From Clarkia xantiana subsp. parviflora (lineage: Eukaryota; Streptophyta; Magnoliopsida; Myrtales; Onagraceae): 64,000 bases of DNA. The stretch is taken from the NCBI GenBank assembly GCA_036873135.1, contig JAPTYO010000022.1:8399785-8463784 (forward strand), given 5' to 3'. Shown here piece after piece: positions 33,001-43,762 of the stretch (positions are counted from its first letter, which is position 1; every line of letters starts with the position of its first letter). The notes below the pieces were generated by a model. It did no database searches and was not told the origin of the DNA. It worked only from the letters and a program-made list of their open reading frames with translations. Both the position numbers and the translations under genes were made by a program.

Positions 33001-33171
33001 TCCAGCATCGAGCAGTCTGCCCACCTCTTGCTGGATCGCGATCCTCTTGTCCGCGCCCATCGGACGCCTTCTCTGCGCGATAGGCTTGATCGCGGGGTCT
33101 ATCTTCAGCTCGTGCACTATCACGTCGGGGCTGATTCCTTCCAGGATCCGTCTATCAGGATCCGCTTCATC
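30001..33171 (-). pseudogene. RT-RNase H-RNase H-integrase of element B
   Basis: One frame on the minus strand with a TAA at 32284-32286. RT: NPVLVRKSNGKWRMCVDFRD, then VMPFGLINAGATYQRMVN and the YVDD box (about 32625). The first RNase H follows (YVSKAF...LTNQPLKHFL). A second, archaeal-type RNase H has YTDGSSS, NNEAEYEAL, CDASLVVNQ and NAEADALS, keeping its acidic residues; this doubling marks the Tat lineage. Integrase: HHCC zinc region (H...CDACQ), then WGIYLVGPLP, where the first catalytic Asp is replaced by Tyr, then LISDNGPPF and VESANK. The end (KTLKHSFSGEHLKKY) is typical. The enzyme set is complete in layout but likely inactive. Confidence 0.92.
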
Positions 33172-35081
33172 TCAAATCCGTCCACGTCCAGGGTCACGAC
33201 CAAGGCGTCGTCGTGAGGGGTCTCCACGCCTACTAGATCCTCCGCCGAGAAAGAAATCACCATTTCCTCCTTCAGGGTCCACGACCGGGACCTTTTGCCT
33301 AGCACCACCGCGGCAGATATGCGAGATGCGTAGTTCTCCCGAGAGGCAGAGGTATCACCTCCCGCCGCCATTCCTCCGTGGATGACGTTGATAGTTCCGC
33401 GCCTCTCCTTACGGGCACCTGAACCTGAGGCTTCTGGCTCAACCTTCTTCTTCTTCGGGGATCGGTCGCGGGACTTGGAACGGGATCGTGACCGACTTCT
33501 GGAACGGGATCGGCACCGTCCCCTTCCAACGAACTCTTTTAGCTTCCCCTTCTGGATCAGCTTCCCAATTTCCTTCTTCAACTCCCGACAGTTTTCGGTG
33601 TCGTGACCATTGGCTCGATGGTAGCGACAGTAACGGTCAGGGCGGCCTCCTAGGAATTCGCCTTCTTTTCTCGGAGGGTATCGGGCGAGACCCTGTCGGT
33701 CCATCACAGCTAACACAGAAGTCATCGAGCTATTGATGGGAACGGCCCGACCTTCCCGATTGTCCTTCCTCGGAGGACGCTTTTCTTCTCTTTTCTCGGG
33801 GCGACCACGGTTCCTACTCCCTTCCGACTTGTCGTTCCCCTTGCGATCATCCGACAGCTTGGACGATGGCTTTCCACTTCCCGACTTCGGGGGATCGAGC
33901 TCTCCAGCAGCAATCTTCGACTCCTGGACGTCGATTTGCTGTTTCACCCTTGCTTGCAGGGCCTCCATACTCCACACAGCCTTCGCGGCTACACTGTGCA
34001 TCAGGTCGGAGCCGTACGGAGCGCTCAAGTTCCGCAGGAAAGTACGGATGGTCTCTCCCTCCGAGATTTCTTCATCAATCTCCGCAGCACTAGCAGTGAA
34101 CCGTTGGTAGTAATATGCCAACGATTCGTCAGGTCTTTGCACCACCTGGGTCAAGGACCTCACACTCTTCAGAAGACGCCTCCGACCTTGATATTGCTTG
34201 ATAAACCGATCGTGCATGTCCGCCCAACACGTAATGCATCCTGGTGGGAGGCTGAAAAACCAAGTCATGGCCCTTTCTCCCAGGGTTATCGGGAACAATG
34301 AGCAGATGAGGTCATCGTTCGAGGTTCGACCCATGTAGGCCTGGACATGCCTCTGAACATGGCGAACTGGGTCCCCCTCACCATCGTACTCCTTGATGGT
34401 CGAAATACCTAGCCCGGGCGGGGCGACGGTATCTATCAGCCGCGGCACGAAAGGATGGCTGGACCGGTCCCTTAGCTCCGATGTCATCTGCTTCTGATCA
34501 CCCATGCAGATGCTAACGATCTTCACCACCTGATCGGGGGTGATGGGGCCATTCAGGGGAATGGTCCTATTTTGCACTGGTCCTGGGCCGTCGACCACGA
34601 ACTTCTCCAGGTGTGCTGGTTCTTTACCCTTGCTCCTGGGCGGAACCTCCTGTTCCTCTGGGTCCACCCTCGGCGGGGGTGGTGGTAGTTTTTCTCGCGG
34701 AGGCAACTCCTCTGCCCTCCTGGCGGCTTCTCTCTTGTCCAGCAAGGCCTCCATGGCAGCCATGAACATGGGCATAGCATCTGCTACTGCCTTGGCCAAC
34801 TCTGAGTTCGAAGACGACCCTTCTTCCCTTCGCGGGACTCTTTCTCCTCCATGGCCCACCGGGTTCGGGGGAGCCTCGTCTTCCTCCCTGCGCGGGACAT
34901 CCTGCCTGTTCCTCTTTGTGTCTCGGACTGAGACCTCATAGCCATCACCCTGCCCCCCTGTCTGGGAAAGAGCGGGGTTCTCACCTTGTTCAGCAACACG
35001 TTCCGGCAACGGGGAATTCACAGTTCCTGCGGGACGAGAACTGCCAGCCTGAACTTGCTTCTTCTTGCCACCACCGGCCAT
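33120..35081 (-). CDS. gag and truncated protease of element B
   Basis: Starts at ATG 35081 (MAGGGKKKQVQ), about 50 bp past the primer site. It contains a Retrotrans_gag core (MTWFFSLPPGCITCWADMHD; GETIRTFLRNLSAPYGSDL; about 34280-33960) and a CHHC knuckle YCRYHRANGHDTENC (about 33635-33590). An SRSRSRSRSRSKSRDRS tract and GTINVIHGGMAAGG follow. The protease begins (HDDALVVTLDVDGFEMKRIL) but after the catalytic DGS (about 33165) the frame jumps to sequence that belongs just before RT (GISPDVIVHEL). So most of the protease and the linker are deleted and the frames are shifted. About 653 aa from the ATG. Confidence 0.88.
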   Translation of the reverse strand: MAGGGKKKQVQAGSSRPAGTVNSPLPERVAEQGENPALSQTGGQGDGYEVSVRDTKRNRQDVPRREEDEAPPNPVGHGGERVPRREEGSSSNSELAKAVADAMPMFMAAMEALLDKREAARRAEELPPREKLPPPPPRVDPEEQEVPPRSKGKEPAHLEKFVVDGPGPVQNRTIPLNGPITPDQVVKIVSICMGDQKQMTSELRDRSSHPFVPRLIDTVAPPGLGISTIKEYDGEGDPVRHVQRHVQAYMGRTSNDDLICSLFPITLGERAMTWFFSLPPGCITCWADMHDRFIKQYQGRRRLLKSVRSLTQVVQRPDESLAYYYQRFTASAAEIDEEISEGETIRTFLRNLSAPYGSDLMHSVAAKAVWSMEALQARVKQQIDVQESKIAAGELDPPKSGSGKPSSKLSDDRKGNDKSEGSRNRGRPEKREEKRPPRKDNREGRAVPINSSMTSVLAVMDRQGLARYPPRKEGEFLGGRPDRYCRYHRANGHDTENCRELKKEIGKLIQKGKLKEFVGRGRCRSRSRSRSRSRSKSRDRSPKKKKVEPEASGSGARKERRGTINVIHGGMAAGGDTSASRENYASRISAAVVLGKRSRSWTLKEEMVISFSAEDLVGVETPHDDALVVTLDVDGFEMKRILIDGSWKESAPT

Positions 35082-35117
35082 TGATCTGGTAGAAACTATC
35101 TTGACTTTTTGTAAGTT

Positions 35118-35134
35118 TCCCACAGACGGCGCCA
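35118..35134 (-). other. Primer binding site of element B
   Basis: TGGCGCCGTCTGTGGGA on the minus strand, one base inside the 5' LTR end. It shares its first ten bases with elements A and C. Confidence 0.85.
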
Positions 35135-35135
35135 A

Positions 35136-35870
35136 TGTTGGATCACGGGCGAAGCTCCGTTACGTCCTTGACAGAAGGCTTGGACTCCTGGGCTCCGCGT
35201 AATCCTGCAAAAGGGGATGACCTGGGTGGTGACCCAGAATCCCTCTCCGATGCTTAAATGAGTACACAATCAACAGGGTGGCAGCAGTATTCTAAGTCGT
35301 ATTAGAGAGTCTGTGTTTTCTGAGTAACTTCCTTCTTTATATAGGAAGGGAAGTCACTCAGTTACCTGTGACCGTGATTGGCCGTTTTGCCCATGATTCC
35401 GTGTATCTCGCCACGATTCCGTATATCTCGGTTAGGATTCCATATATCTCGCCCCACGCTCCGCGTATCTTGCCCGTACTCCGCGTATCTCGGGCACGCC
35501 CTGCGTATCTCGGGGGATTTATCCTTATCTCTAACCGTCTCCCACTACTCTATCTAGTAGGCGGGTTTCTCAGTCTTTATCCTCTGATCACAAGTCCCGA
35601 CTCCTGTCGGAGACTCCAGAGTTGTCTCATTCTAGATCACCACCCAGGACCTTCACTCTCTACGGGACAGGTCCAGCCTCTGCGGGGCTTTATCATCGGG
35701 GCCTACTCAGAGGCTTTTCATCGGGAGCATTCAGCTCATACATCGGGACCGCTAAAGTCGGGACCTTTTTGCTGGGCCTCTGGGCCTTCCAGGCTTTTCA
35801 CGAGGCCCACTGGACCTACTCGCCGTCCATTGGCTGTTAACGGGGCTAACGATTACGTCGGGACCCATCA
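35136..35870 (-). repeat. 5' LTR (sense) of element B
   Basis: 735 bp; it lacks a 22-bp segment (CTTTACTAAGGCATATCGGG region) that is in the other LTR. Hairpin at 35222-35237. It ends at the CTATG duplicate. Confidence 0.95.
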
Positions 35871-36154
35871 CTATGAAGACTACACATCTCTCTCACGGCA
35901 ACTCCTGTTGTTGACCTAGAAGACTACCACACGCACAACACTACTTTTGGTTTTCCACTACTATATATACATAGAGTCCACCGCCTCTATCTATATATAA
36001 TAATAAGCCTAGGAGCAGCTCTATCTATATATATATAATAATAATAATCGGCCAATCTATAATCTCTGTTGATATAGTTATATATATTACATAGTCAATT
36101 GCTATCTAAAATAGCTAATGGGTTAACTAACTTAAATTCAAGACAAACCCAACA
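35871..36154 (-). repeat. LTR of Copia W, second part
   Basis: Continues the W LTR after element B. It contains AT microsatellites (TATATATA, ATAATAATA) and ends GACAAACCCAACA, the inverted complement of the TGTTGGG start at 24655. Joined, the LTR would be about 578 bp. Confidence 0.75.
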
Positions 36155-36325
36155 CATATTAAGTTCAATCCCTGAATCTGAACTGTAAAACCAATTAAGT
36201 TTCCTCCTTCAAGGACCACGTCGCAGAGCAGCCCCCAACCTCTTCCCTCTCTCACGGTCGGCGTCGCATCCTTCTCCCTCGCGGCTCATCCCTGCTTTCT
36301 CACAGTCATGCTAGAGGTCTAGATC
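36155..36325. other. Non-coding flank
   Basis: Short unassigned DNA between the W LTR end and the LUX-like fragment. No feature seen. Confidence 0.4.
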
Positions 36326-36526
36326 TTAAGGGCGTAGAGAATTGGTGGACAGGTTCTGCGGCGGCATGGAGCTGTCGCTTGGGTTGCTCCGACCAGAGTT
36401 TATGATATCGAAGGGAACCGCTAGATCTGGAGTGATAAGAGTTTGGGTCAATGGCATGAGCTCCTCCGGAGACGGCAGTTCTTCTTCCCATTTCGAGAAC
36501 CAATTCATTTTCTCGAAATCCCTCAT
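36326..36526 (-). pseudogene. Fragment resembling the N-terminus of a LUX/PCL1-type MYB factor
   Basis: Minus-strand frame of 66 codons starting at 36526. It contains MNWFSKWEEELPSPEELMPL followed by TQTLITPDLAVPFDI. From memory this matches the N-terminal conserved block of LUX ARRHYTHMO-like GARP/MYB transcription factors (evening-complex clock regulators). The MYB DNA-binding region is absent: the frame stops after a short Ser/Asn stretch, and the upstream side is cut by a hAT-like fragment. Most likely a truncated or captured gene piece; the identity is from recall and not certain. Confidence 0.5.
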
Positions 36527-36712
36527 TTCTTCGCCGAAGTTAGTCTAGCAGGTGTAACAGGCGTCGACTTCACTGGAGCGGAAGTATTTCAAATTTCAAT
36601 TGATTTTTTTTCTTTCTTTTTGTTGGTATCGGAGACAGCTCTGTCTGTCCTCTTCGGGTTGAGATACCGGCAGCTGACTCATTATAATTTAGGGTCTCTT
36701 TTTTTTTTTAAA

Positions 36713-36885
36713 TGTTGAACCGGTGGACCAATGAACCGCTCGATTCCCTAAAAACCGGATGGTTTGCAAAAAAACCGGCTATCAAACCGAATTCGCTTAC
36801 ATCCTCCTCGAACCGAACCGCTGGAGGAATTAGTTCCGATTCGAACCGGTCGAACCGCCAGTCCGGTCCGGTTATGATAACACTG
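36713..36885. mobile_element. Partial hAT-like MITE (CCGGTT-rich)
   Basis: Rich in GAACCGG/CCGGTT blocks and ending GATAACACTG, the same right end as the complete MITE at 43382-43754. A matching left end and target duplication were not found. Confidence 0.5.
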
Positions 36886-37469
36886 ACCAAAACTACAAGA
36901 AAAGGTGGCTGAGACTGTGTGGGGGTGTATGTAATCAATCAATCCATGAAGAAATAATTAATTAAAATAATCTGTGTCCGTCCGAGACTAGCTGCTTCCC
37001 ACCGTAATTCTGACAAGTAATACTTACCACGTCAACATATCTAAACCTGCTAAATAATATAAATGGCAAATATACAACATCCATCCATCCATCCCTTAGG
37101 GTTTGTTTTCTAGTATCATACCTCTCTCTCTCTATCAATCACATCTTTCCATTTACCCCCCACAACACCAACAATGTATGTATGTATGCATGTAGATGCA
37201 AACAAAGGGGTGCCAATTATGAAGAGAAGAGAAGAGAACCATATACTCTTCTCTTTATGAACTAACCAAACTTCATATGCCTACTTCTTCATCTCCACAA
37301 TGCTCCATCCTCCTCTCGAATAAACACCATGCATCGTAAGAGAACCGGAATGCATTCTACCTCTCTAGTTAGAGATAGAAAATGGTGGTATCTCCCACAC
37401 CAACCTACAAAAACCCCCCATGCATGCAAATATCTATTTTTCTCCACTCACCCATTTCTTTTCTATCTA
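36886..37469. other. Region downstream of the PP2A gene
   Basis: Contains the probable 3' untranslated region of the minus-strand PP2A gene, with CT microsatellites (about 37122-37135) and an ATGT repeat near 37172-37190. No gene recognised. Confidence 0.45.
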
Positions 37470-40400
37470 TTACGAATAGTACATGTACAAGCTGTTTGCA
37501 GCAGCACAGGCTATGGAGTTCTCAGATGGGTGCCATGCTAGGTGCAGCAGCTTGGTAGTCGAATCTAATGTATTCCCATTCTCATCAATCCCTGTTTTCT
37601 CTGCTCCTGCATTTTTAACTATCACAACTCAATAAACAATACTTGCTGCTCAGTATTGGATTTTTCCAAGTTTTGAGTCTCCTCATTTCACAATTGATTG
37701 TGAAATGTCTCAACAAAAAAAAATGCTATATTTACAGGGTATAGCCAAAGAAGATAACTGACCTCGTCGGACAACTCGAGTAATACTACTTAGAGATCTT
37801 GAAGGCCTTGCAGGGGTCTGAATTTGTCTCCTGAGACCACCAGAAAGGTTATTTCTTCTGATGAATTGTGTACAATCATAGAATCCGCTAAAATACTTTA
37901 CTAGTTACCTCATTGGGGTTTTACTGGCTTCCAATGTTGTTTCCTCTGTACTCCCAGCAGAACAGCCAAAGACACGGAAAAGATTGCTAATCATAAGAAG
38001 GATTAACTTTTCAGCGCATCATGCATTCTAATGATATATATATATACATATTCATATGAGAGAGAGAGAGAGAGTAACACAGACCTGTACGAACCCGTTG
38101 CCACTCGCAATCCATCACCACTTAGACAACATTCAAATTTGTCAAATATGGAATCATTTTCATATAAATCACAGAGCTGCATCCAACACATATCGTTATT
38201 ATGATTAGTATAACTAAAATTGGAATGTAAGCATTGCAGAATTTCGCTATTTTCTGAACTGAAAAGGTATTCACCTTTGGTCTTAAATGTTCATGGACTT
38301 GGAAAGTTGCAACGGGGCCTGCGTCCATGTTTATATCCCATAACTGAGAGACATTAAACAGAGTCAGAACTTGACACAAATGAGCTATCTCGGAGATTCC
38401 GAATCATGTAAGAAGGACAAGTTCCTCGTGTTGGTAAGATTTTAAATAGTATTTTATAATTAACACTTGGGTGTTAACTGTTAAAATGATGCAGATACTA
38501 TCAAATAAACCTGGATTTAGTAGCTGACCTTAAGAGTCATATAGTCACGACTAAGTATGTATCTCCCGTCTTTCCCAAACTTAATGTCCGAAATCGAAGC
38601 TATTATTTCCGTGAAAAAAGATCTAGAACCAGCAGGTTCTGCTTCTTCAAACCTGAAGAAGTTGATAGATACCCATAAACATCACCATTTTGAGGCAGAA
38701 AGAGGAACAAATAAGAAAAAAAAATCATTAATATCCATTTGAGCTCAAAGGGAAGGAAACCAATCCTCCAAGAACTCGACTCTCCAAATAAAAATATAAA
38801 AATGAAAGCATTGTAATAATGAACTCTGAGGCTTACAATTTTGCATGAGAATCACAAAGTGCTGACTGCCGCATATCGATGAGGCGTATACATCCCTTTG
38901 AACTGCTATAAGCCAACATATTACAATGTGTTGGATGAAACTCAGCGGACGTTATCACCTCTACAAGAAAGGAACAGGTAGCTAAAGACTAAGATTTACA
39001 AGCCAATGCAATAAATCTTTGTTTCTAAGTTGTTAATGGGCCAACCAAATTATTCAGCTGTATAATGCGTGCAGCAGCACGAAAGATTTCATACTAGCTA
39101 TATGATGCTATTATTAACTTAAACCTCTTAAATCCATTAACCTCTGTACCATTTAATGTCAAGAATAAAAACAAGAAAAAGTTGAAGGACATTTCATCCA
39201 AAAACATACTTGGAAAACAAGTGACAGAAGGCTTGCCCTCACAGTGAAACCCGCGATAAGGGAAAATCATTATGACTCAATTACTTTACAGTAAGCATTA
39301 GTCAAAGCACAGTTTCATGTACTAGGGCTGACTGGAAGAGGTAAGAGAAAATCCACAGAGAATATAAGATATACATATATAATATGACAAAAAAAAAATC
39401 CCAACATTTAAAGGAAAATAAAGGCCTTAACCTGTTAAATCTTCCATGTTTGCAGGTTTTACATCCACAATATTGAAACTTTGGCTGCTGATTTCCAAGT
39501 TCCAAAGATTTACACGCAAATCATCAGCTGATATAAAAGTCTCACAATCACTGGAGAATATGAAAGAGGAAAGAATTAGAGGAGAAATGAGCACGTATGG
39601 ACTCAGAAAAACAACTCTAGTGTGTAATATATATATATATATATTATTTAAAGGTGCAGAGAGTATATTCATGTGAAACATTTACATGAACACAAATAAA
39701 ATTCATGACTACATGCAGATATTTGATTGATCAAGAATAAGATTTGAGGATATGCCATGCATCCTCCTCCTGAAGGAACAAAAAGACATGCTATAAAGCT
39801 TAGTTGCACAGATATATCTGAAAACAAGCATAGAGATGATTGCAGTATATACCTATTATTTGAGATAGAATTAATGTGATAATCATGAGCATGTGCATAT
39901 ACCCTTCTGCATCTAGCTAACATGCTAGTCTCATGGTTAGTAACCTGCATAAAATATCATTTCAATATTATTGTCATGTAAGCTTTAGAAATGTCAATAA
40001 GAAAAACAATGGGTATCAAAAGGAAGTAGAGCATAAATACTCATTAAACTTTTGGGTGTAGGAGAGAAACTTTACAAGAATTTTCTATAATATGTGCATA
40101 TTATAAGTAGACCTACTGATGTTTCCATTACACTGATGTATTTGTTATGAATTATTGTTACATGAGACCCTATGATGGGACTTGTAAGCTACTAGGTGCT
40201 TGATTCACCCTAAACCTACAAGCTCCTCTCAGGGAATGGAAAAACAAAAAAGAACCAAATGAAAAGGATTAAACGCTGGAGTTCGAATGGCTATCTGAAA
40301 TTACTGTCTCTTGGCCCACTAAAAAGGATAAATTCCTTTCTCGTGGTAACCGGGACGACTTTGGAATACTCTTGCAAGAATATACCCTAAGATAATATCA

Positions 40401-43018
40401 TCACTGCCTAAAGAATTAAGAATACAATATAGCTAGCAAGAATAGATACAGTAGGTGACAGCAGTCTTCCAATAGTGCAGCATTAATCGCACCAGATCTT
40501 TTGTTATGCCTTCCTTTTGTTTTATCCGCAGTCCAGAAAGCATAGCAGTAGCTAGCAATTGAACTCATCCGCAAAATTCAAACAAAGTAAAACATAAAAT
40601 GAGTTCTGCAGAATTACCACAGGCAAATGCAGAGATGGAATTCCTCCTGAGGGGAATGACAAGTCATTGGTTAGATAAGTTGACGATCTTTCTGGGGATC
40701 CTCCGTTTGCAAGATATTGCCGTGAGGTGCTTGAATTGCTTGAGCTTGCAACACTACCATTTCTAATAGCTTTTGATGAATCCACGTTCATTTGAGACAC
40801 TTTTTTTATCTTCTTTTCCTGGACCTGGTTTATTCTCATAAAGGAAACAAGTTAGAAAGAAAGCAGGTGCTATACAGAACTCATGGTAGGAATAGTAGTA
40901 AGTGACAAGATAGTGAAAGCAGGAAATTTGGTTATGGCATTTCTAGCTTCAATTAAACTATTCATGCTTTTGTGAATTGAAATACAAAACATATAAACTC
41001 AAAATGTATAGAAAATTATAGGAAATAGTTACTTTTCCTGTCATGGCCAGATGAAGCTATTAGGCACACACTCAGCACTAAGCTCATAACTATGAAGGAC
41101 AAGAAGAAGCAAAAACATGTGATGGAAAATGACCTACTAAATTTAAGACATACAAAATGTACTTGTAACCAACATCATGAACACATGGAATGACTGACAT
41201 GCCTGTAGATTGTAGAATGAACAGAGAAGAGTTCATTCTCACTCGTAGGAAGAAAAAAAGCAAAGGATATATTGTTGTCATGGAACTACGCTGAGTACTA
41301 AGTGATAAGAAACTGCAAGTATATAATATTATTATAGAATATAGATGTTCCTAGGATTCCATAGACATCCTAAATATAAAGTGTACTTATCATCAATACC
41401 ATATCTAAAAAAACTATACAAAAACCAATTCCTCCATCACTAGAAATGGGAAGTGCTTGGGGCTGAAATTTACACTCCTATAAACACCGTACCTTCCAGA
41501 ATTTAATGGTTTTATCATTTGTGGACAGAAGAAACAGAACACCATTGGCCGCTTGGCACCATCTAATCTTATTAATTTTCTCCTCAATCTCTAAACTCTT
41601 CAGATAGTCAAACTGCAGAGAAAGAAAGCATAATTGTATATAACATTAGTGTACAGTGTACAGAAAGGTTGATACACAGAATCGCCCACTTACTATATGA
41701 AAATAGTACCTCAGGTTCATGGCTCTGAAACTCTGTTTTGTAACGGAACTCCGGATGTCTACGAATTGGAGAGTCTGCCCTCTCTAATTCTCTTCTTGAC
41801 CCACAAAGCTAAAAATAGATTTACAAGATACTTATTAAAATGAAATTTAGCAAAATAATCAGAAAGTAAAAGCATATGGCGCAGAAACAACATACGTCTT
41901 TGGTATCTGTCCTCTCAAACAGAACCACTCGCCCACCTCGATCACCAGTGGCAAGATAATCCCCACTTTTATCAAATTCAATTGCTGATATGATATCCAC
42001 TGCACAGAGTTTAGGAAATTGAGTCAAATTTCATCCGATCTCACTCAGTGTCAACGCAAGCATTATACCACTAGGACGACAAGTTAGCAAGAAAAACAGC
42101 ATCATGTGTTCCGTTCTCCAAATCATCATCACCACATTATCCTACGCCATGCCATGAATAAGTTATCCTTCGTCCAAAATGAGAGTAATTTCATACTGAA
42201 TATCACTTCAACCGGAAAATAGTGAACGAAGGGCTAGACTAGGTTTTCTGTGCTTGTCTTGAAAGTTGAAAGTTAGCAACAGCAATTTTGTTGTACTTTT
42301 TGGTTTTCATTCCTAGTAACAAATACAACGCATCTTACGATCAGTTGAAGGTCAAAGGGTCAACCCTTATTCATCTAGCGGGTTACCATTACTGATTTGG
42401 CAGCATTAGCATGGTCAACGTTAAACCCCTGCAGTAGCTCACACAGTAAGCTACTCTACATTGTGTCCATAAAGAACCCAAGCGCATATCCTGACATATA
42501 TATCTAGGGAAAAAGCCAAAGATGAAATTTTCACGGACAAGCCAACAGCAGCAGAGCAACGGTTTAACCACAAAAGGCAACTTCTTAATACAGGCATCTC
42601 CTCAGCTACATACTTTAGCACCAAACATAAAGTGCATGCCATGCAGTCACTGACTCGAACAGTTCCACTTCTCCTTCCGAATCCATTGCAATTTGCATAC
42701 CATACCCGACCAAATGCTTACAGGAGAAGTGATGAAGGAATTGTATTATCTACCCTAGTCAATTCTATTCTCAAGCAAATGGAGCAAAAATTTGCAGTGG
42801 GGATCCAAAATGCAAGGTCAGTCACTAAATCAAACTGAACATGTTAGATCCAGGGAAGCGGAGCTGACAACATAGTCCGGTATCAAGATGTACAGATGTT
42901 ATATGGATGTACCTTCCTGGATTTCTTCACCGGCAGTGCGTTCACCGAACACCTGAGAAAATCTCCAATCCAAAGGCTGCGGGGGAGTAGCAGCAACGAC
43001 CTCCTCGCCACCGTTCAT
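37470..43018 (-). CDS. PP2AB: Protein phosphatase 2A regulatory subunit B (B55), WD-repeat
   Basis: Fourteen exons on the minus strand: 43018-42913, 41999-41896, 41808-41710, 41612-41493, 40824-40618, 39944-39853, 39550-39432, 38960-38837, 38652-38529, 38343-38275, 38176-38085, 37986-37909, 37830-37763, 37606-37470. All are GT-AG and the phases add up to 512 aa, the usual length for plant B55. Landmarks: [16 protein letters not shown] (about residues 17-32), [91 protein letters not shown], ending NSLYMYYS. B55 is a seven-bladed beta-propeller that gives PP2A its substrate choice in cytosol and nucleus. Exon 13 has an alternative acceptor upstream that would add a few residues. No damage seen. 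Confidence 0.96.
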
Positions 43019-43381
43019 CGCTCAGAGAAGGCACAATCCCAATCGACGGTCCTAATCAATTGAATCGAAGCATCCGAGATCCACTACTTCGGTTCACAAG
43101 AGCATAGCAAAAGAGACGAAATCCAGTGAGTGGAGATAGGTATGTGAGGTTAAACCAAATCTCAGAAAAGTTAATATTGAAGTTTCTGATTCAACCATTG
43201 ATCGATAAATGGAGAATGATGATGCAGAAACAAACAAGAAAAATAGAAAACGGGTGACTGCCTCTCTCTCTCTCTTTCTAATTCCTTTTACGCTCTAGAT
43301 TTCCATTTTCATTCCGAATAAGGAGAAAATGGGGATTTTTTGGACATCGAAAAGACTTGGCAAACGGATGACCGATCCATG
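43019..43381 (-). promoter_or_regulatory. 5' leader and promoter region of the PP2A B55 gene
   Basis: Upstream of the start codon on the minus strand, with a GA/CT microsatellite (CTCTCTCTCTCTC near 43262-43274) common in plant leaders. No clear TATA box. A hAT MITE inserted directly upstream at 43382. Confidence 0.5.
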
Positions 43382-43754
43382 CAGTGTTATAGAACAGGAC
43401 CGGTGGTCCGACCGGTGACCGGTGGTCCGACCGGTTAGAACCGAAACCAGTGTCTCTAACAGTCGATTTGAGCAAAAGCGAATGATATAAGCAAATCCAG
43501 TTTTCGGCGATCCAACCGCTTCGCTAGTTTGGACTCCGTAACAAAAAAATCAATCAGGTTGTATTTTCTGTGATTTTATTGAAGTTTACTGTGTTGGAAA
43601 ATAACAATATGAAATTATGTTGTATTTCCTGCGATTTTATTGAAATGTAATGATGTTGCACAGGAACCGGTCGGATCGGGTTTGAACCGGGTCGAACCAG
43701 TCGAACCGGGAACCGGAGGCGTGGCCAGTTCCACCTTCGATCTTGATAACACTG
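43382..43754. mobile_element. hAT-type MITE with perfect 8-bp target duplication
   Basis: 373 bp with terminal inverted repeats CAGTGTTAT...ATAACACTG and a perfect 8-bp duplication GATCCATG on both sides (43374-43381 and 43755-43762). The inside is rich in ACCGGTGGTCCGACCGGT and GAACCGG blocks. 8-bp duplications and CAGTG ends fit the hAT superfamily. No transposase; it would be moved in trans. Confidence 0.9.
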
Positions 43755-43762
43755 GATCCATG

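Larger units (their letters stand above)
24954..35870 (-). mobile_element. Tat-type Ty3/Gypsy element B (gag-pol with antisense gene)
   Basis: A complete 10,917-bp element flanked by a perfect CTATG duplication (24949-24953 and 35871-35875). Sense is the minus strand: LTRs start TGATGGGTCCCG and end CCAACA, with primer site TGGCGCCGTCTGTGGGA at 35134-35118. Order on the sense strand: gag, truncated protease, RT, RNase H, a second RNase H, integrase, tandem repeats, then the antisense gene on the plus strand. Two RNase H domains and the primer type place it in the Tat lineage. The LTRs differ by about nine substitutions (hand count) and a 22-bp deletion, so it is fairly young. Confidence 0.95.

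Noticed and set aside
33382..34941. Several plus-strand frames of 75-183 codons opposite gag of element B
   Set aside because: They are shadows of the well-supported minus-strand gag with no independent conservation. The true antisense gene of B lies at 26393-29121.
24954..35870. Element B as the active helper for A and C
   Set aside because: B has a deleted protease, a TAA in pol and a mutated integrase Asp, so this copy cannot be the helper; only an intact relative could be.
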